From: Acidobacteriota bacterium | GTDB taxonomy: Bacteria > Acidobacteriota > Blastocatellia > Pyrinomonadales > Pyrinomonadaceae | Length of the DNA: 33,178 nt | Assembly (NCBI GenBank): GCA_025463125.1 | Contig: JAOAPX010000124.1 | Span: 1-33,178, forward strand | Direction of reading: 5' to 3' | Shown here: positions 15,937 to 23,760 of the stretch, in pieces | Position numbering within the stretch: position 1 is the first letter of the stretch | Layout of the letters: each line of letters opens with the position of its first letter | The notes under the pieces: model-generated | Databases searched by the model: none | Told to the model about the DNA's origin: nothing | Seen by the model: only the letters and a program-made list of their open reading frames with translations | Translations under genes and position numbers: made by a program

Positions 15937-16869
15937 TTAACGCGCGGGAATTTTTGTTGTCTGTAAATCCAACTTAACTTCGCAAATTTCTTTGTCTAAA
16001 ATATACGCCGCGCCGCTCGGATCGATGAGATTAAAAGCGTTATCTACCCGAAAATCTTTGCCGGAAGGCAGCTTTATATTTTTTAAGAGCGGTAAAATCT
16101 CGCTCCAACCGTTCGCGCAGCGATTTGTTTTATCCCGGAAGGTTTTCAGCGCCGAGCGAATCGCGTCGCGTTCGTCTAAAGAATCGAGCTCGAGCAGGCG
16201 AAGCGCGGCGCTTTCTTTGGTTTGCTGATCGGCGGCGGATTCGCTCATTTGCGTGTAAATCGAGCGGGCGGTTTCGCGGCTGCCGCCTTCGGATTTCATT
16301 TTCGCCCTCATCAGCTTCATCCATGCGGGCGCGTCTTTTATCGCCGAACCTTTATCGTAACTTTCGGCGGCTTTCTCATAGTTTTTTAATTTCCAATGCG
16401 TGTAGCCGAGGTAATGATAAAGCCGCCAATTGTCGGGATTATCGGCAATGCCTTTTTCAGTCAGCGCGACGGCTTTTTCCGGGTCGATCGCCGGGAGCAC
16501 GTTCGCGCCGTATTCGTAAACCGCCGTAAATTTCGGGTCTAAAGTGGTCGCGTTATCAAGATACGGATACAAAAGACGCGGATTTAAATTTTGTAAATTG
16601 TCGATGTTGATGTTTGTGTCCGAACTTTTCACAAGTTTGTCGCCGATGTATTGCAGCGATTGCATCCAGTACCAATCGGCGATCAAGCCTTCGAAGCCGA
16701 GCGCGTAGCCTTTCAAATTCGCGCCCTGCAAAGCCGAATCCGTATCGGCGTAGCCTTCGGGAAGCGGCGGGCGATTGATTTCCAGAAATCTGCTCAGACC
16801 GAAAATCGCTGAAAAGCCCAGCAGAACGACGCCGATCAGAACGGATGTTTTTATGCGATTGGATTTCAT
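15937..16869 (-). CDS. Membrane-anchored TPR protein of the ABC/pilus operon (PilG-like position)
   Basis: 310 residues. An N-terminal signal anchor (about 8-27, 'TSVLIGVVLLGFSAIFGL') is followed by 'GYALGFEGLIADWYWMQSLQYIGD', 'LYPYLDNATTLDPKFTAVYEYGA', then TPR-like helices (about 110-190, e.g. 'ALTEKGIADNPDNWRLYHYLGYTHWKLKNYEKAAESYDKG') and a C-terminal part with two cysteines (in NRCANGW and DKEICEV). The 'W-Y-W..LQY.G ... LYP.LD..T.LDP.F..AY..GA' pattern is one I recall from TPR proteins next to ABC genes in deltaproteobacterial pil regions, from memory only. It starts 2 bp after the permease stop, so the two are coupled. Likely faces the periplasm and works with the ABC transporter. Confidence 0.82.
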   Translation of the reverse strand: MKSNRIKTSVLIGVVLLGFSAIFGLSRFLEINRPPLPEGYADTDSALQGANLKGYALGFEGLIADWYWMQSLQYIGDKLVKSSDTNINIDNLQNLNPRLLYPYLDNATTLDPKFTAVYEYGANVLPAIDPEKAVALTEKGIADNPDNWRLYHYLGYTHWKLKNYEKAAESYDKGSAIKDAPAWMKLMRAKMKSEGGSRETARSIYTQMSESAADQQTKESAALRLLELDSLDERDAIRSALKTFRDKTNRCANGWSEILPLLKNIKLPSGKDFRVDNAFNLIDPSGAAYILDKEICEVKLDLQTTKIPAR

Positions 16870-16871
16870 TT

Positions 16872-17642
16872 TTATTTGAAGTTGCGCCGGCTGAAAACCA
16901 GAATCGTTAGCGAAAGAAGAATTGCGGCGTAAACAAGCGCGTAAGCGAACGCGCCGCCGAGCATCGAGACGGGCGGAGCTTCCCCGTTTGCCGCGTTGGT
17001 TATGAAACTGAAATGCGAGAGATTCGGCAATACGTAATAAATCGCGTTAAAAAAGACTTTCGCCGCGCCCGAACCGAGATTTTCGGCGAAATCACGCAAA
17101 GAAGCGCTGAAATGTCCGATTATAAAAATTAGAAACGTCAGCAAAGCGGAAAGCGCGGGCGACGAGAACGAGGAAAATAAAATAGCGACAGCCGTTAAAA
17201 TCGTCAGCTCGAAAAAGACGAGCGCAATCGAGCCCCAGATGGAAAAAGCCAGCTCGTAGCCGCCGACATACAAAAGCGCGAGCGAAACGCCGCCGCCCAT
17301 TATCAGCACGTTGACCAGAAGCGTCAGGCACAAGCCCAGGTATTTCCCGATAATAAACTCGCCGCGTCCGACGGGTTTTGAAAAAACGGCGTAAACCGTG
17401 CGCTTTTCAATCTCTTTGCTGACCAGGCTGACGCCGACGAAAATCGCGATAAACGCGCCGAAAACAAGCATCGCGCTCAAGCCCAGGTTAACGATTGTCC
17501 GCGCTTCATGCCCGGCGGTCAATTCACCGAGAAAAACCGCGCTCGCCGTAATCAGCAGAACAAATACGACCAGATTATATAAAACGCGGTCGCGAACTGC
17601 TTCGCGAAATGCATTGCGGGCGATTACAAAAATTCGATTCAT
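16872..17642 (-). CDS. ABC-2 type transporter permease (PilI-like position)
   Basis: 256 residues with about six transmembrane helices in the ABC-2 pattern: 'RNAFREAVRDRVLYNLVVFVLLI', then 'GAFIAIFVGVSLVSKEIEKRTVYAVFSKPVGRGEFIIGKYLGL', where the 'K-E-I-E-K-R-T-V...S-K-P-V-x-R-x-E-F-I-x-G-K' coupling-helix motif is typical. A periplasmic stretch near 180-225 separates the last helices. It lacks its own nucleotide-binding domain, which is encoded two genes on. The gap before it (17643-17870) holds a palindrome that could be its control region. By position it corresponds to the membrane subunit of the PilGHI-type transporter. Confidence 0.88.
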   Translation of the reverse strand: MNRIFVIARNAFREAVRDRVLYNLVVFVLLITASAVFLGELTAGHEARTIVNLGLSAMLVFGAFIAIFVGVSLVSKEIEKRTVYAVFSKPVGRGEFIIGKYLGLCLTLLVNVLIMGGGVSLALLYVGGYELAFSIWGSIALVFFELTILTAVAILFSSFSSPALSALLTFLIFIIGHFSASLRDFAENLGSGAAKVFFNAIYYVLPNLSHFSFITNAANGEAPPVSMLGGAFAYALVYAAILLSLTILVFSRRNFK

Positions 17643-17718
17643 TGATTCAGATGCTATACGGAAATGAGAAAGTTTTTCGGCAGGATTTAAGGATCAATCC
17701 GATTCATTTTATATCAGG

Positions 17719-17767
17719 CAAGCGAAAATCTCAATTTTAAATTTGTTTATAAACAAGCAAAAATCTC
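17719..17767. promoter_or_regulatory. Palindrome and direct repeat in the gap before the ABC permease gene
   Basis: TTGTTTATAAACAA (17743-17756) is a perfect 14-bp palindrome. It is overlapped by a direct repeat CAAGCGAAAATCTC (17719-17732) / CAAGCAAAAATCTC (17754-17767). Possible operator; alternatively a weak hairpin ending the upstream gene's transcript. Confidence 0.4.
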
Positions 17768-17870
17768 GCAGATATTATTTCAATCTACGAGACCTTAAAA
17801 CTTTACCGGAGTTTTGCAAAAAGAGTTGTGCGAGTTTTTATAAGAGATTGTATTTTTGATAACTCGCTGT

Positions 17871-18974
17871 TTAATGACCGTGCGAAAAAAGGTGCGTCTG
17901 AACGTCAGGATTTCCTTTGCGCCACATAACCGTGTCGAGAAAATAATGGTGAATGTTTATAAAAATCCAAAACAAAAAGAGAAACAAAGAGGTGCCGAAT
18001 ATCTCTTTCGAATAATTAATATTTGCGTTTAACCATTCCGGCAGCAGCCAGAAAGCTATATAACCGAGCGCCAATCCGATAGCTATAAAAAGACCGAATC
18101 TGAGAGACGGCTTGATATCCGATGAAATCGAGCGGCTGCGGTTTACCTCGAATCGCCAGACGACGGTTAAATACTGAATCGAATGGAACATCGGAATCCA
18201 CAGTAAAACGATTGGGTCGCGAATCAAAAGCCACGCATATAAACTTACAGCATAAGCTATCAGTCCGTTCCAAGCGGTTTTTCGACCTTCAACTGCGCGC
18301 TGACGCAATAAATTAAAAAGTTTGATAAAGGTGAAAGCGCAAACCGCGCCTGCAATAATCAAAACATATATTGAAACCGGAACGGCGAAATATGAGATTT
18401 CGAAATATTTCGGGTCGGGTTTATCAATCAGATAATTAATCAAGCACCAGGAAAATATCCATGTGCTGAAGGCATTATGCAGAAGCGCTTTTTTTTCCTG
18501 TTCGGTATAAAAAGCTTTTTTCAAAACCGCATCCATCATCGCCATTCCGTAACCCTGTTTGACGTAATGCCAGCCGACCGAGAAAAACATCAGGTTTGCG
18601 GCAAATCCAAGAATGCGAGGCATTTCGAAAAGAACGGTGACAGCGAAGAAAGCCACTAAGGCGAGAGGCACGACAATGCCCGAAATAATATAACGCAGCC
18701 GTAAATCCTTCGGGTAGGAAGTTATCTTTTTGTGAAAATTCCGGTAGAAAATCTGGTACGAATAAGCAAAATGCGGATGGTTGATTATATTGGCTAACGC
18801 AAAAGTAATAACGTAAGACTGCATCTGCCCGCTTTCACCCGTAAAAAGCATACGTAAAACGAATAATCCGAAGATCGAACCGCCGCCCAACAAAAGAAAA
18901 TCCGTCAGAGGGCTGAATAGAGATTTTTCCTGTGAAACTTTCGGGATTGATAAATCTGAAACTGCTGTGCTCAT
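17871..18974 (-). CDS. Unidentified polytopic membrane protein with conserved-looking histidine motifs
   Basis: 367 residues, about eight transmembrane helices. I cannot name the family. Histidines lie in or next to helices in motif-like settings: 'NIINHPHFAYS', 'SVGWHYVKQGYGM', 'PMFHSIQYLTVVWR' and 'IFINIHHYFLDTVMWRKGNPDVQTHLFSHGH'. Such a pattern is seen in membrane metalloenzymes (hydroxylases, desaturases, Brp/Blh-type carotenoid oxygenases), but no standard motif matches exactly. Start set by a strong GAGGTGA at 18985-18979. It lies 77 bp downstream of pilA, beyond pilA's terminator, and 228 bp before the ABC permease. Context suggests a job linked to pili, for example pilin or lipid modification; inference only. 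Confidence 0.85.
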   Translation of the reverse strand: MSTAVSDLSIPKVSQEKSLFSPLTDFLLLGGGSIFGLFVLRMLFTGESGQMQSYVITFALANIINHPHFAYSYQIFYRNFHKKITSYPKDLRLRYIISGIVVPLALVAFFAVTVLFEMPRILGFAANLMFFSVGWHYVKQGYGMAMMDAVLKKAFYTEQEKKALLHNAFSTWIFSWCLINYLIDKPDPKYFEISYFAVPVSIYVLIIAGAVCAFTFIKLFNLLRQRAVEGRKTAWNGLIAYAVSLYAWLLIRDPIVLLWIPMFHSIQYLTVVWRFEVNRSRSISSDIKPSLRFGLFIAIGLALGYIAFWLLPEWLNANINYSKEIFGTSLFLFLFWIFINIHHYFLDTVMWRKGNPDVQTHLFSHGH

Positions 18975-18996
18975 ATTTTCACCTCAGAGAAAGTGT

Positions 18997-19031
18997 AAAA
19001 AAAAGCAGAGAGTATATACCCTCTGCTTTTT
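18997..19031 (-). terminator. Intrinsic terminator directly after pilA
   Basis: AAAAGCAGAG (19001-19010) pairs with CTCTGCTTTT (19021-19030), 10-nt loop. On the minus strand the stem is followed by eight T (19004-18997). It ends only about 12 bp before the Shine-Dalgarno of the downstream membrane protein gene. Confidence 0.9.
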
Positions 19032-19051
19032 AATTAAGTTTTTATAGTTAA

Positions 19052-19594
19052 TTACGGAGCCGGAGCTGGAGCTGGAGCAGTCGCTGTACCCGGAGTCTGA
19101 CCTAAAGCAGTAGCGCTGCCGACGGTTAACGTACCCGTTGCCTGCGTCATGGTAGCTGCTGTTGCTGCTTCTGTGTATACAACACCCTCAGTTTCAATAC
19201 CGAATCTGCGTGTTCCGGTTGCAGTGATACCGCTGGCTGTAACAGGCTCTGCTAATACAGCGAATTTTGCGGCTGTTCCTGATGCTGCATCTACTTGTGA
19301 TGAATTGAATTTGTAACCGCTCTTTTCAACGTTTGCATCGGCTGCGCCTAAAACAGCATCAACTAAATTTGCAGTTCTCAATCCTGTAAAAGTTGCAAAA
19401 TTGCCGTTTCCGCTTGTTGAAGCGTAAGTCATTTGAGCACCGTGAAGCGTACGCATTGAAGAAATTGCCGAACCTTCATTGGCTGAACGACGCGCGGCAA
19501 GCAAGTTCGGGATGGCGATGGCGGCGATGATGCCGATGATAACGACGACGATTAATAATTCGATAAGCGAGAAACCTTGTTGATTCTTTTTCAT
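19052..19594 (-). CDS. pilA: Type IV major pilin PilA
   Basis: 180 residues. A seven-residue basic leader MKKNQQG ends in the prepilin peptidase site G|FSLIELL. Mature F1 and E5 are present, followed by the long hydrophobic N-terminal helix 'IVVVIIGIIAAIAIPNLLAARRSANEGSAI'. The globular part is small, Ala/Thr/Ser/Gly-rich and has no cysteine, so no disulfide-bonded D-loop. The C-terminus is a Pro-Ala tail encoded by 6-bp repeats (about 19055-19076). AGGAG at 19612-19608 precedes the ATG. A sigma-54 promoter lies at 19693-19678 and PilR/PilS are encoded just upstream, so transcription is probably controlled by that pair. The helix 'SANEGSAISSMRTLHGAQMTYAS' is typical of Acidobacteria/Deltaproteobacteria GspG/PilA-like pilins. 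A minor pseudopilin is possible but less likely given this context. Confidence 0.93.
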   Translation of the reverse strand: MKKNQQGFSLIELLIVVVIIGIIAAIAIPNLLAARRSANEGSAISSMRTLHGAQMTYASTSGNGNFATFTGLRTANLVDAVLGAADANVEKSGYKFNSSQVDAASGTAAKFAVLAEPVTASGITATGTRRFGIETEGVVYTEAATAATMTQATGTLTVGSATALGQTPGTATAPAPAPAP

Positions 19595-19677
19595 TTTAAT
19601 TCACAATCTCCTAAATTTTGGGTTGTTTGTTTGGTTGTTTAATCTTTTACTACCATGTGGCAGGCGTGAATAACTAG

Positions 19678-19693
19678 TACAAAGAGCGTGCCA
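19678..19693 (-). promoter_or_regulatory. Sigma-54 promoter of pilA
   Basis: On the minus strand TGGCACGCTCTTTGTA matches the sigma-54 consensus TGGCACG-N4-TTGCW at all positions except C to T in the -12 element. The -24 GG and -12 G spacing is right. It lies about 84 bp before the pilA ATG, giving a leader of roughly 70 nt. Confidence 0.8.
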
Positions 19694-19824
19694 TAATGTT
19701 TTTGAGCCGCGTAATAGCGCGGGATGCCGATGTTTATTAAGGTTTAGGATGCTTTAGGGAATTGCCCGGCAAATCTTAATGAATATTAAAAAACGTCAAA
19801 TAACAGTTTTTGGTAAAACTTCGC

Positions 19825-19852
19825 TGACATTTTTTGTCAATTCCGAGCGGAA
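19825..19852. promoter_or_regulatory. Candidate PilR enhancer site (two adjacent palindromes)
   Basis: TGACA-TTTTT-TGTCA (19825-19839) and TTCCG-AG-CGGAA (19841-19852) lie about 130-160 bp upstream of the pilA promoter, a normal distance for an NtrC-class activator. The TGTC half-site resembles the TGTC core described for Pseudomonas PilR. Binding is inferred. Confidence 0.5.
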
Positions 19853-19901
19853 TTTGCGGATTTGCGCGAAGAAAAATGAAAAAGAGATTTGGAGATCGGT
19901 T

Positions 19902-19953
19902 AAAAATCAAAAAGGAAGAAGCTTATTTACATTGCTTCTTCCTTTTTGATTTT
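19902..19953. terminator. Strong intrinsic terminator after pilR
   Basis: A 20-bp stem: arm at 19903-19922 ending GGAAGAAGC, arm at 19934-19953 beginning GCTTCTTCC, loop of 11 nt. The A/T-rich ends make it usable from either side. It separates pilSR transcripts from pilA. Confidence 0.93.
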
Positions 19954-20032
19954 CTTTGTTTTTAACCCGGCTCATTTTTTTAAGCGGGGCAAATTTATGT
20001 GAAAAAAACAACGATTTACACGTTAGACGTTT

Positions 20033-21427
20033 TTAATCGCTGTTTCTCATCTGGGCGGAAAGCGTGCGAATGCTGTGTTTGTCGAGCAAATGGCGCAGCG
20101 AGCGAACCTGCATTTGCAGAAGTTCCGCGGCGCGGGTTTGATTGCCGCTGGTTTTGCTTAAAGCTTCGACGACGTAGGTTTTTTCCAGGTTGTCGAGATG
20201 CGCCGCTAAATTTATGCCTTCGTCGGGCAGATCGAATTCGGCTTTAATGCGAGCCGGGTTGTAATTTGTGACGTGTTCGGGCAAACGTTCCGGCTGAATC
20301 TCGTCGGTTCGCTCGAGCGCTACGGCGCGTTCGATCGTGTGTTCCAGCTCGCGAACGTTTCCGTGCCACGCGTAATTTTCCAGAAACTGCATTGTTTTCG
20401 GGTTAATGGTCAGACGTTTGCCGGTTTGGTCGCAGAATTTCTTGATAAAATGTTCGACCAATTCGGGAATATCTTCTTTTCTGTCACGCAGCGGCGGCAG
20501 GTTTATCGGAATTACGGAAATGCGGTAAAAAAGGTCTTCGCGAAACGTGCCTTCGACCGACATCTGTTTTAAATCGCGATTGGTCGCGGCGACAACGCGC
20601 GTATCTATCGCCAGTTCCTCGTGAGCGCCGACGGGACGAACCCGCCTTTCCTGTAAAACGCGCAGCAGTTTGACCTGCATCGCGGGCGACATCTCGCCGA
20701 TCTCATCGAGAAAAATCGTTCCTTTATTTGCCGCTTCGAAAAGACCTTTGCGGTTTGTGTTTGCGCCGGTAAATGATCCTTTGATGTAGCCGAACAGCTC
20801 TGATTCGAGCAGCGTTTCGGTAAACGCGCCGCAGTTTATTGAAATAAAAGGCTTTTCGGCGCGCGGCGAAAGATCGTGAATCGCGCGGGCGACGAGCTCT
20901 TTTCCGGTTCCGGATTCGCCGGTAATCAGTATCGTCGATTGAACCTCGGCGACCGTTTCGATCATTTGAAAGATCGCCTGCATTTTGCCCGAAGCGCCGA
21001 TAATATTTTTGACGCTGCCGCGCTCGCGCTGAGCTCGTTTAAAGGCGCGGTTTTCCGTGATTAAAACCTGCTTGTCGAGCGCTTTTTTGACGATAATCTT
21101 TAATTCTTCGACATCGAAAGGCTTTTGAATAAAGTCGTCCGCGCCGAGCTTGAAAGCGTCGCGCGCGGTTTCGACCGAGGCAAACGCCGTCATTAAAACG
21201 ACGCCGACATCCGGCAAAAATTCACGAACCGCGGCTAAAAGCTCGATGCCGTTCATATCCGGCATTTTTACGTCGGATATGATTACGTCAGCCGGTTCCT
21301 CCTGAAGCATCGTCAAAGCTTCGCGCCCGTTTACCGCCGTGCGGATATAATGCCCGTCGCCTTCGAAAACAAGAGTTAAAAGCTGCCGGTAGCTTTGTTC
21401 GTCATCAACAATTAATAAATTTGACAT
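20033..21427 (-). CDS. pilR: Sigma-54-dependent response regulator PilR (NtrC family)
   Basis: 464 residues. Receiver domain (1-120) with D9/D10, phosphoacceptor D52 in '[12 protein letters not shown]' and K103. AAA+ domain with Walker A GESGTGKE (170-177), the sigma-54 contact loop GSFTGA (217-222, Ser for the usual Ala) and Walker B '[10 protein letters not shown]' (236-245). The Fis-type helix-turn-helix at the C-terminus reads '[23 protein letters not shown]'. It should bind an enhancer and activate sigma-54 RNA polymerase; the target is most likely the pilA promoter one gene away. It follows the kinase gene by 102 bp and ends before a strong terminator. The AAA+ and HTH parts are generic for NtrC-class proteins; the name PilR comes from the pilA/pilS context. 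Confidence 0.92.
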   Translation of the reverse strand: MSNLLIVDDEQSYRQLLTLVFEGDGHYIRTAVNGREALTMLQEEPADVIISDVKMPDMNGIELLAAVREFLPDVGVVLMTAFASVETARDAFKLGADDFIQKPFDVEELKIIVKKALDKQVLITENRAFKRAQRERGSVKNIIGASGKMQAIFQMIETVAEVQSTILITGESGTGKELVARAIHDLSPRAEKPFISINCGAFTETLLESELFGYIKGSFTGANTNRKGLFEAANKGTIFLDEIGEMSPAMQVKLLRVLQERRVRPVGAHEELAIDTRVVAATNRDLKQMSVEGTFREDLFYRISVIPINLPPLRDRKEDIPELVEHFIKKFCDQTGKRLTINPKTMQFLENYAWHGNVRELEHTIERAVALERTDEIQPERLPEHVTNYNPARIKAEFDLPDEGINLAAHLDNLEKTYVVEALSKTSGNQTRAAELLQMQVRSLRHLLDKHSIRTLSAQMRNSD

Positions 21428-21483
21428 TAGCTGTAGTTTTTTTTGCTGTACCTGATGGGTAAAGTGGACTGGTTGCTTAAAAA

Positions 21484-21495
21484 CGGTTTAAACCG
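21484..21495. promoter_or_regulatory. Perfect 12-bp palindrome between pilS and pilR
   Basis: CGGTTTAAACCG in the 102-bp gap between the kinase stop and the pilR start. Could be an operator or a small hairpin; there is no U-run that would make it a terminator. Confidence 0.35.
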
Positions 21496-21529
21496 CTTTA
21501 TATATTTTTACGAAATACCCGCCGTTTAT

Positions 21530-23293
21530 TCAAGAAGAAACTTCGGTTTCTTCGGATTTGATATGTAAAAAACTTTTCAAAGGCGACGGTTCGATCGTTA
21601 CGTCTATTTCTTCATCGTCATACGGAATGTTCGTATTCTGAAAGTCTCGCGGCAATTCGATGGTAATCGTCGTGCCTTCGCCTTCGCGGCTGCGGACGTT
21701 TATCGTGCCGTTGTGGTCGCGAATAATCTGGTAAACAATTGAAAGCCCGAGTCCGGTTCCGCCGGTCGTTGAATTGGAAAAAGGCTCGAAAAGCTGCTCG
21801 ACCTGTTTGGCTGACATCCCGACGCCCGTATCGGAAAAAGTTATTCTTACGCGGTCGTGCTGCGTTTTTTCGGCGGCGACGCGAAACGTGCCGCCGTCGG
21901 GCATCGCCTGCACGGAATTTCTCGCAAGATTCCAGAAAATTTGTTTGAGCTGCGTCGGGTCTGCGGAAATCATAAGCGGTGTTTTCGGCAAATTCGTTTC
22001 GAGTTTGTGCGTTTGCTTTATGTCCGGGCTGTGGCGCAGCAGCGTGAAAGTGTCATTTAAAGATTCGCAAACGTCTGTTTCCGAAAAATTGGTAACGCGC
22101 GGGCGCGCATAAGTTAAAAAATTGGTAATTATATTGCCGAGCCGGTCGGATTCGCGCAAAACTATATCCATCAAAGCCGCTTGCGTCGAGCCGGGCGGAA
22201 TCGTCGGCTGCAAAACCTGGATTGCGCCGCGCATCGCTCCCAAAGGATTGCGGATTTCATGAGCGAGACCCGCGGCAACGCGACCGACCGCCGCGAGACG
22301 ATCTTTCCGGCGAACGTTTTCTTCCATCGAGCGAATCTCGGTTAAATCCTGAAATGTAATAATCAAACCGCTTTGCTGTCCTTCTTCGATGAAAAGCGGG
22401 GAAATATTATAGCCGACCCGCACGGCGAATCCTTCGGGCGTAATCAGATCGGTTTCAAGACGCGGCTGCTGTTTGCCCGTTTCGGTCGTTTCGAGTGATT
22501 GAGCGATGAATTTCTGCAAATTGCCTAAAAGCGCTTCGATCGGCTTGCCGATCATTTCCTCGGCTTTATAACCGGTAATTTCCGTGGCGGCTGTATTAAA
22601 CGTGTAGATATTCCCGTCGAGATCGGTCGTAATCAGCCCGGAGCGTATGGATTCGATAATTCTTTCGTGCAAAACGCGCAGGTTCGCCAGCGTTTTCACC
22701 GTTTCTTTCAGCTGCTCGCCCGAATCGGCGCGGTCGGAAAAGCGGGAAGCGAGAAGGCTGACGACGAGAAAAGCAACCGCATGGAAGCTTAGAATTTGAA
22801 TGCCTTTTGAAGTTTCTATCGCCGGGTTGTTTGCCTGAAAAGCCGAAAAAATGCTTAAAAGGGCTAAGGTCGCGAAAAGAAAAACGCAGAGAACGCCCAT
22901 ATAAAGCGTTTCGCGCGCCTTTAAGAAAATGCTGGAAACAGCGATCAGGACGATATAAAAGGTGATATACGGCGAAGTTAAATCGCCGTTTCGCCAAACG
23001 AGCCATGTAATCAGCAGCGCGTCGAGCAAAAACTGGATGCGGATTTGCATCCGGTAATTTTCGCTCAGGCGCAGAACGAAAAAATAAACGATCGTCAGCC
23101 CGACCGAAATAAGAAAAACGAGAAAGAGCCCTTGCGGAAAACTTTCAAACGAAAGCTTTAATCTGCCGCTGTGCCAAATCCATGTGGCGACCAGAAGTAG
23201 AAAAATAGTCATCAGCCGACCGATTATCAGCGTCTGAATTCTCTGCGATTGTTGAGCGTTGGCGGAAAAGATTTTTTCGTCTAAACTGAACAT
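21530..23293 (-). CDS. pilS: Sensor histidine kinase PilS
   Basis: 587 residues. About six transmembrane helices (20-183) as in PilS proteins, then a PAS domain (about 212-320, 'IIESIRSGLITTDLDGNIYTFNTAATEITGY'). HisKA has H345 in 'GLAHEIRNPLGAM'; the HATPase domain has the N-box at 455-463, DTGVGM (488-493) and GGTGLGLS (511-518). The acidic tail of about 40 residues is not needed for catalysis. In Pseudomonas, PilS senses pilin in the membrane and controls PilR; the six-helix architecture and gene order support the same role here. The gene is divergent from the cupin gene with only 33 bp between the start codons, so promoters must overlap or lie inside the neighbour. Confidence 0.92.
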   Translation of the reverse strand: MFSLDEKIFSANAQQSQRIQTLIIGRLMTIFLLLVATWIWHSGRLKLSFESFPQGLFLVFLISVGLTIVYFFVLRLSENYRMQIRIQFLLDALLITWLVWRNGDLTSPYITFYIVLIAVSSIFLKARETLYMGVLCVFLFATLALLSIFSAFQANNPAIETSKGIQILSFHAVAFLVVSLLASRFSDRADSGEQLKETVKTLANLRVLHERIIESIRSGLITTDLDGNIYTFNTAATEITGYKAEEMIGKPIEALLGNLQKFIAQSLETTETGKQQPRLETDLITPEGFAVRVGYNISPLFIEEGQQSGLIITFQDLTEIRSMEENVRRKDRLAAVGRVAAGLAHEIRNPLGAMRGAIQVLQPTIPPGSTQAALMDIVLRESDRLGNIITNFLTYARPRVTNFSETDVCESLNDTFTLLRHSPDIKQTHKLETNLPKTPLMISADPTQLKQIFWNLARNSVQAMPDGGTFRVAAEKTQHDRVRITFSDTGVGMSAKQVEQLFEPFSNSTTGGTGLGLSIVYQIIRDHNGTINVRSREGEGTTITIELPRDFQNTNIPYDDEEIDVTIEPSPLKSFLHIKSEETEVSS

Positions 23294-23326
23294 AGTCTGA
23301 ATAGAAAGTAAAAATGGAGATGGAAA

Positions 23327-23686
23327 ATGGAAAATTCACCGAAATATGACCGGCGTCCGTGGGGCAGTTTTACGGTTTTGGACGAAGCTGCGAACTATAA
23401 AGTAAAAAGAATTGAAGTTTTACCGGAAAAACGTCTAAGTTACCAGCGTCATTCGCGCCGCGCCGAACATTGGTATGTCGTTAACGGCACAGCTAAAGTA
23501 ACATTAAACGGCGATCAATTTCTAGTCAAAAAAGGCGAAGCCGTCGATATCCCGCTCGAAGCCGCGCATCGCGTGGAAAACCCAGACGCCTCCGAGCTGC
23601 TCGTATTTATCGAAACGCAAACCGGAGATTACTTCGGCGAAGACGACATCGTTCGTCTCGAAGACGACTTCGGCAGAATGGCTTAA
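23327..23686 (+). CDS. Stand-alone cupin, mannose-6-phosphate isomerase type II C-terminal domain
   Basis: 119 residues covering only the isomerase cupin of the bifunctional ManC/AlgA family: 'RPWGSFTVLDEAANYKVKRIEVLPEKRLSYQRHSRRAEHWYVVNGTAKVTLNG' and 'KKGEAVDIPLEAAHRVENP'. Likely metal ligands are H42, E47 and H81, with Q40 or H48 nearby. It interconverts fructose-6-P and mannose-6-P in the larger enzymes; a lone domain may do the same or act as a general sugar cupin. Two other ATGs just upstream (23314, 23320) are out of frame; GGAG at 23317-23320 supports 23327. Neighbouring envelope-sugar genes fit a role in GDP-mannose or heptose supply. Confidence 0.87.
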   Translation: MENSPKYDRRPWGSFTVLDEAANYKVKRIEVLPEKRLSYQRHSRRAEHWYVVNGTAKVTLNGDQFLVKKGEAVDIPLEAAHRVENPDASELLVFIETQTGDYFGEDDIVRLEDDFGRMA

Positions 23687-23760
23687 ATCTTCTAAACAAC
23701 GAATTGCCGACTTCAACTCACGAATCAAAACCTTAAAATTCAATTTTCACAATGAATGAA

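Larger units (their letters stand above)
19694..20032. other. Control region between pilR and pilA
   Basis: No gene is seen. This 339-bp stretch holds, in pilA's direction, the pilR terminator (19902-19953), two palindromes (19825-19852) and AT-rich DNA up to the sigma-54 promoter, a layout expected for an enhancer-driven promoter with space for looping. Confidence 0.6.
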
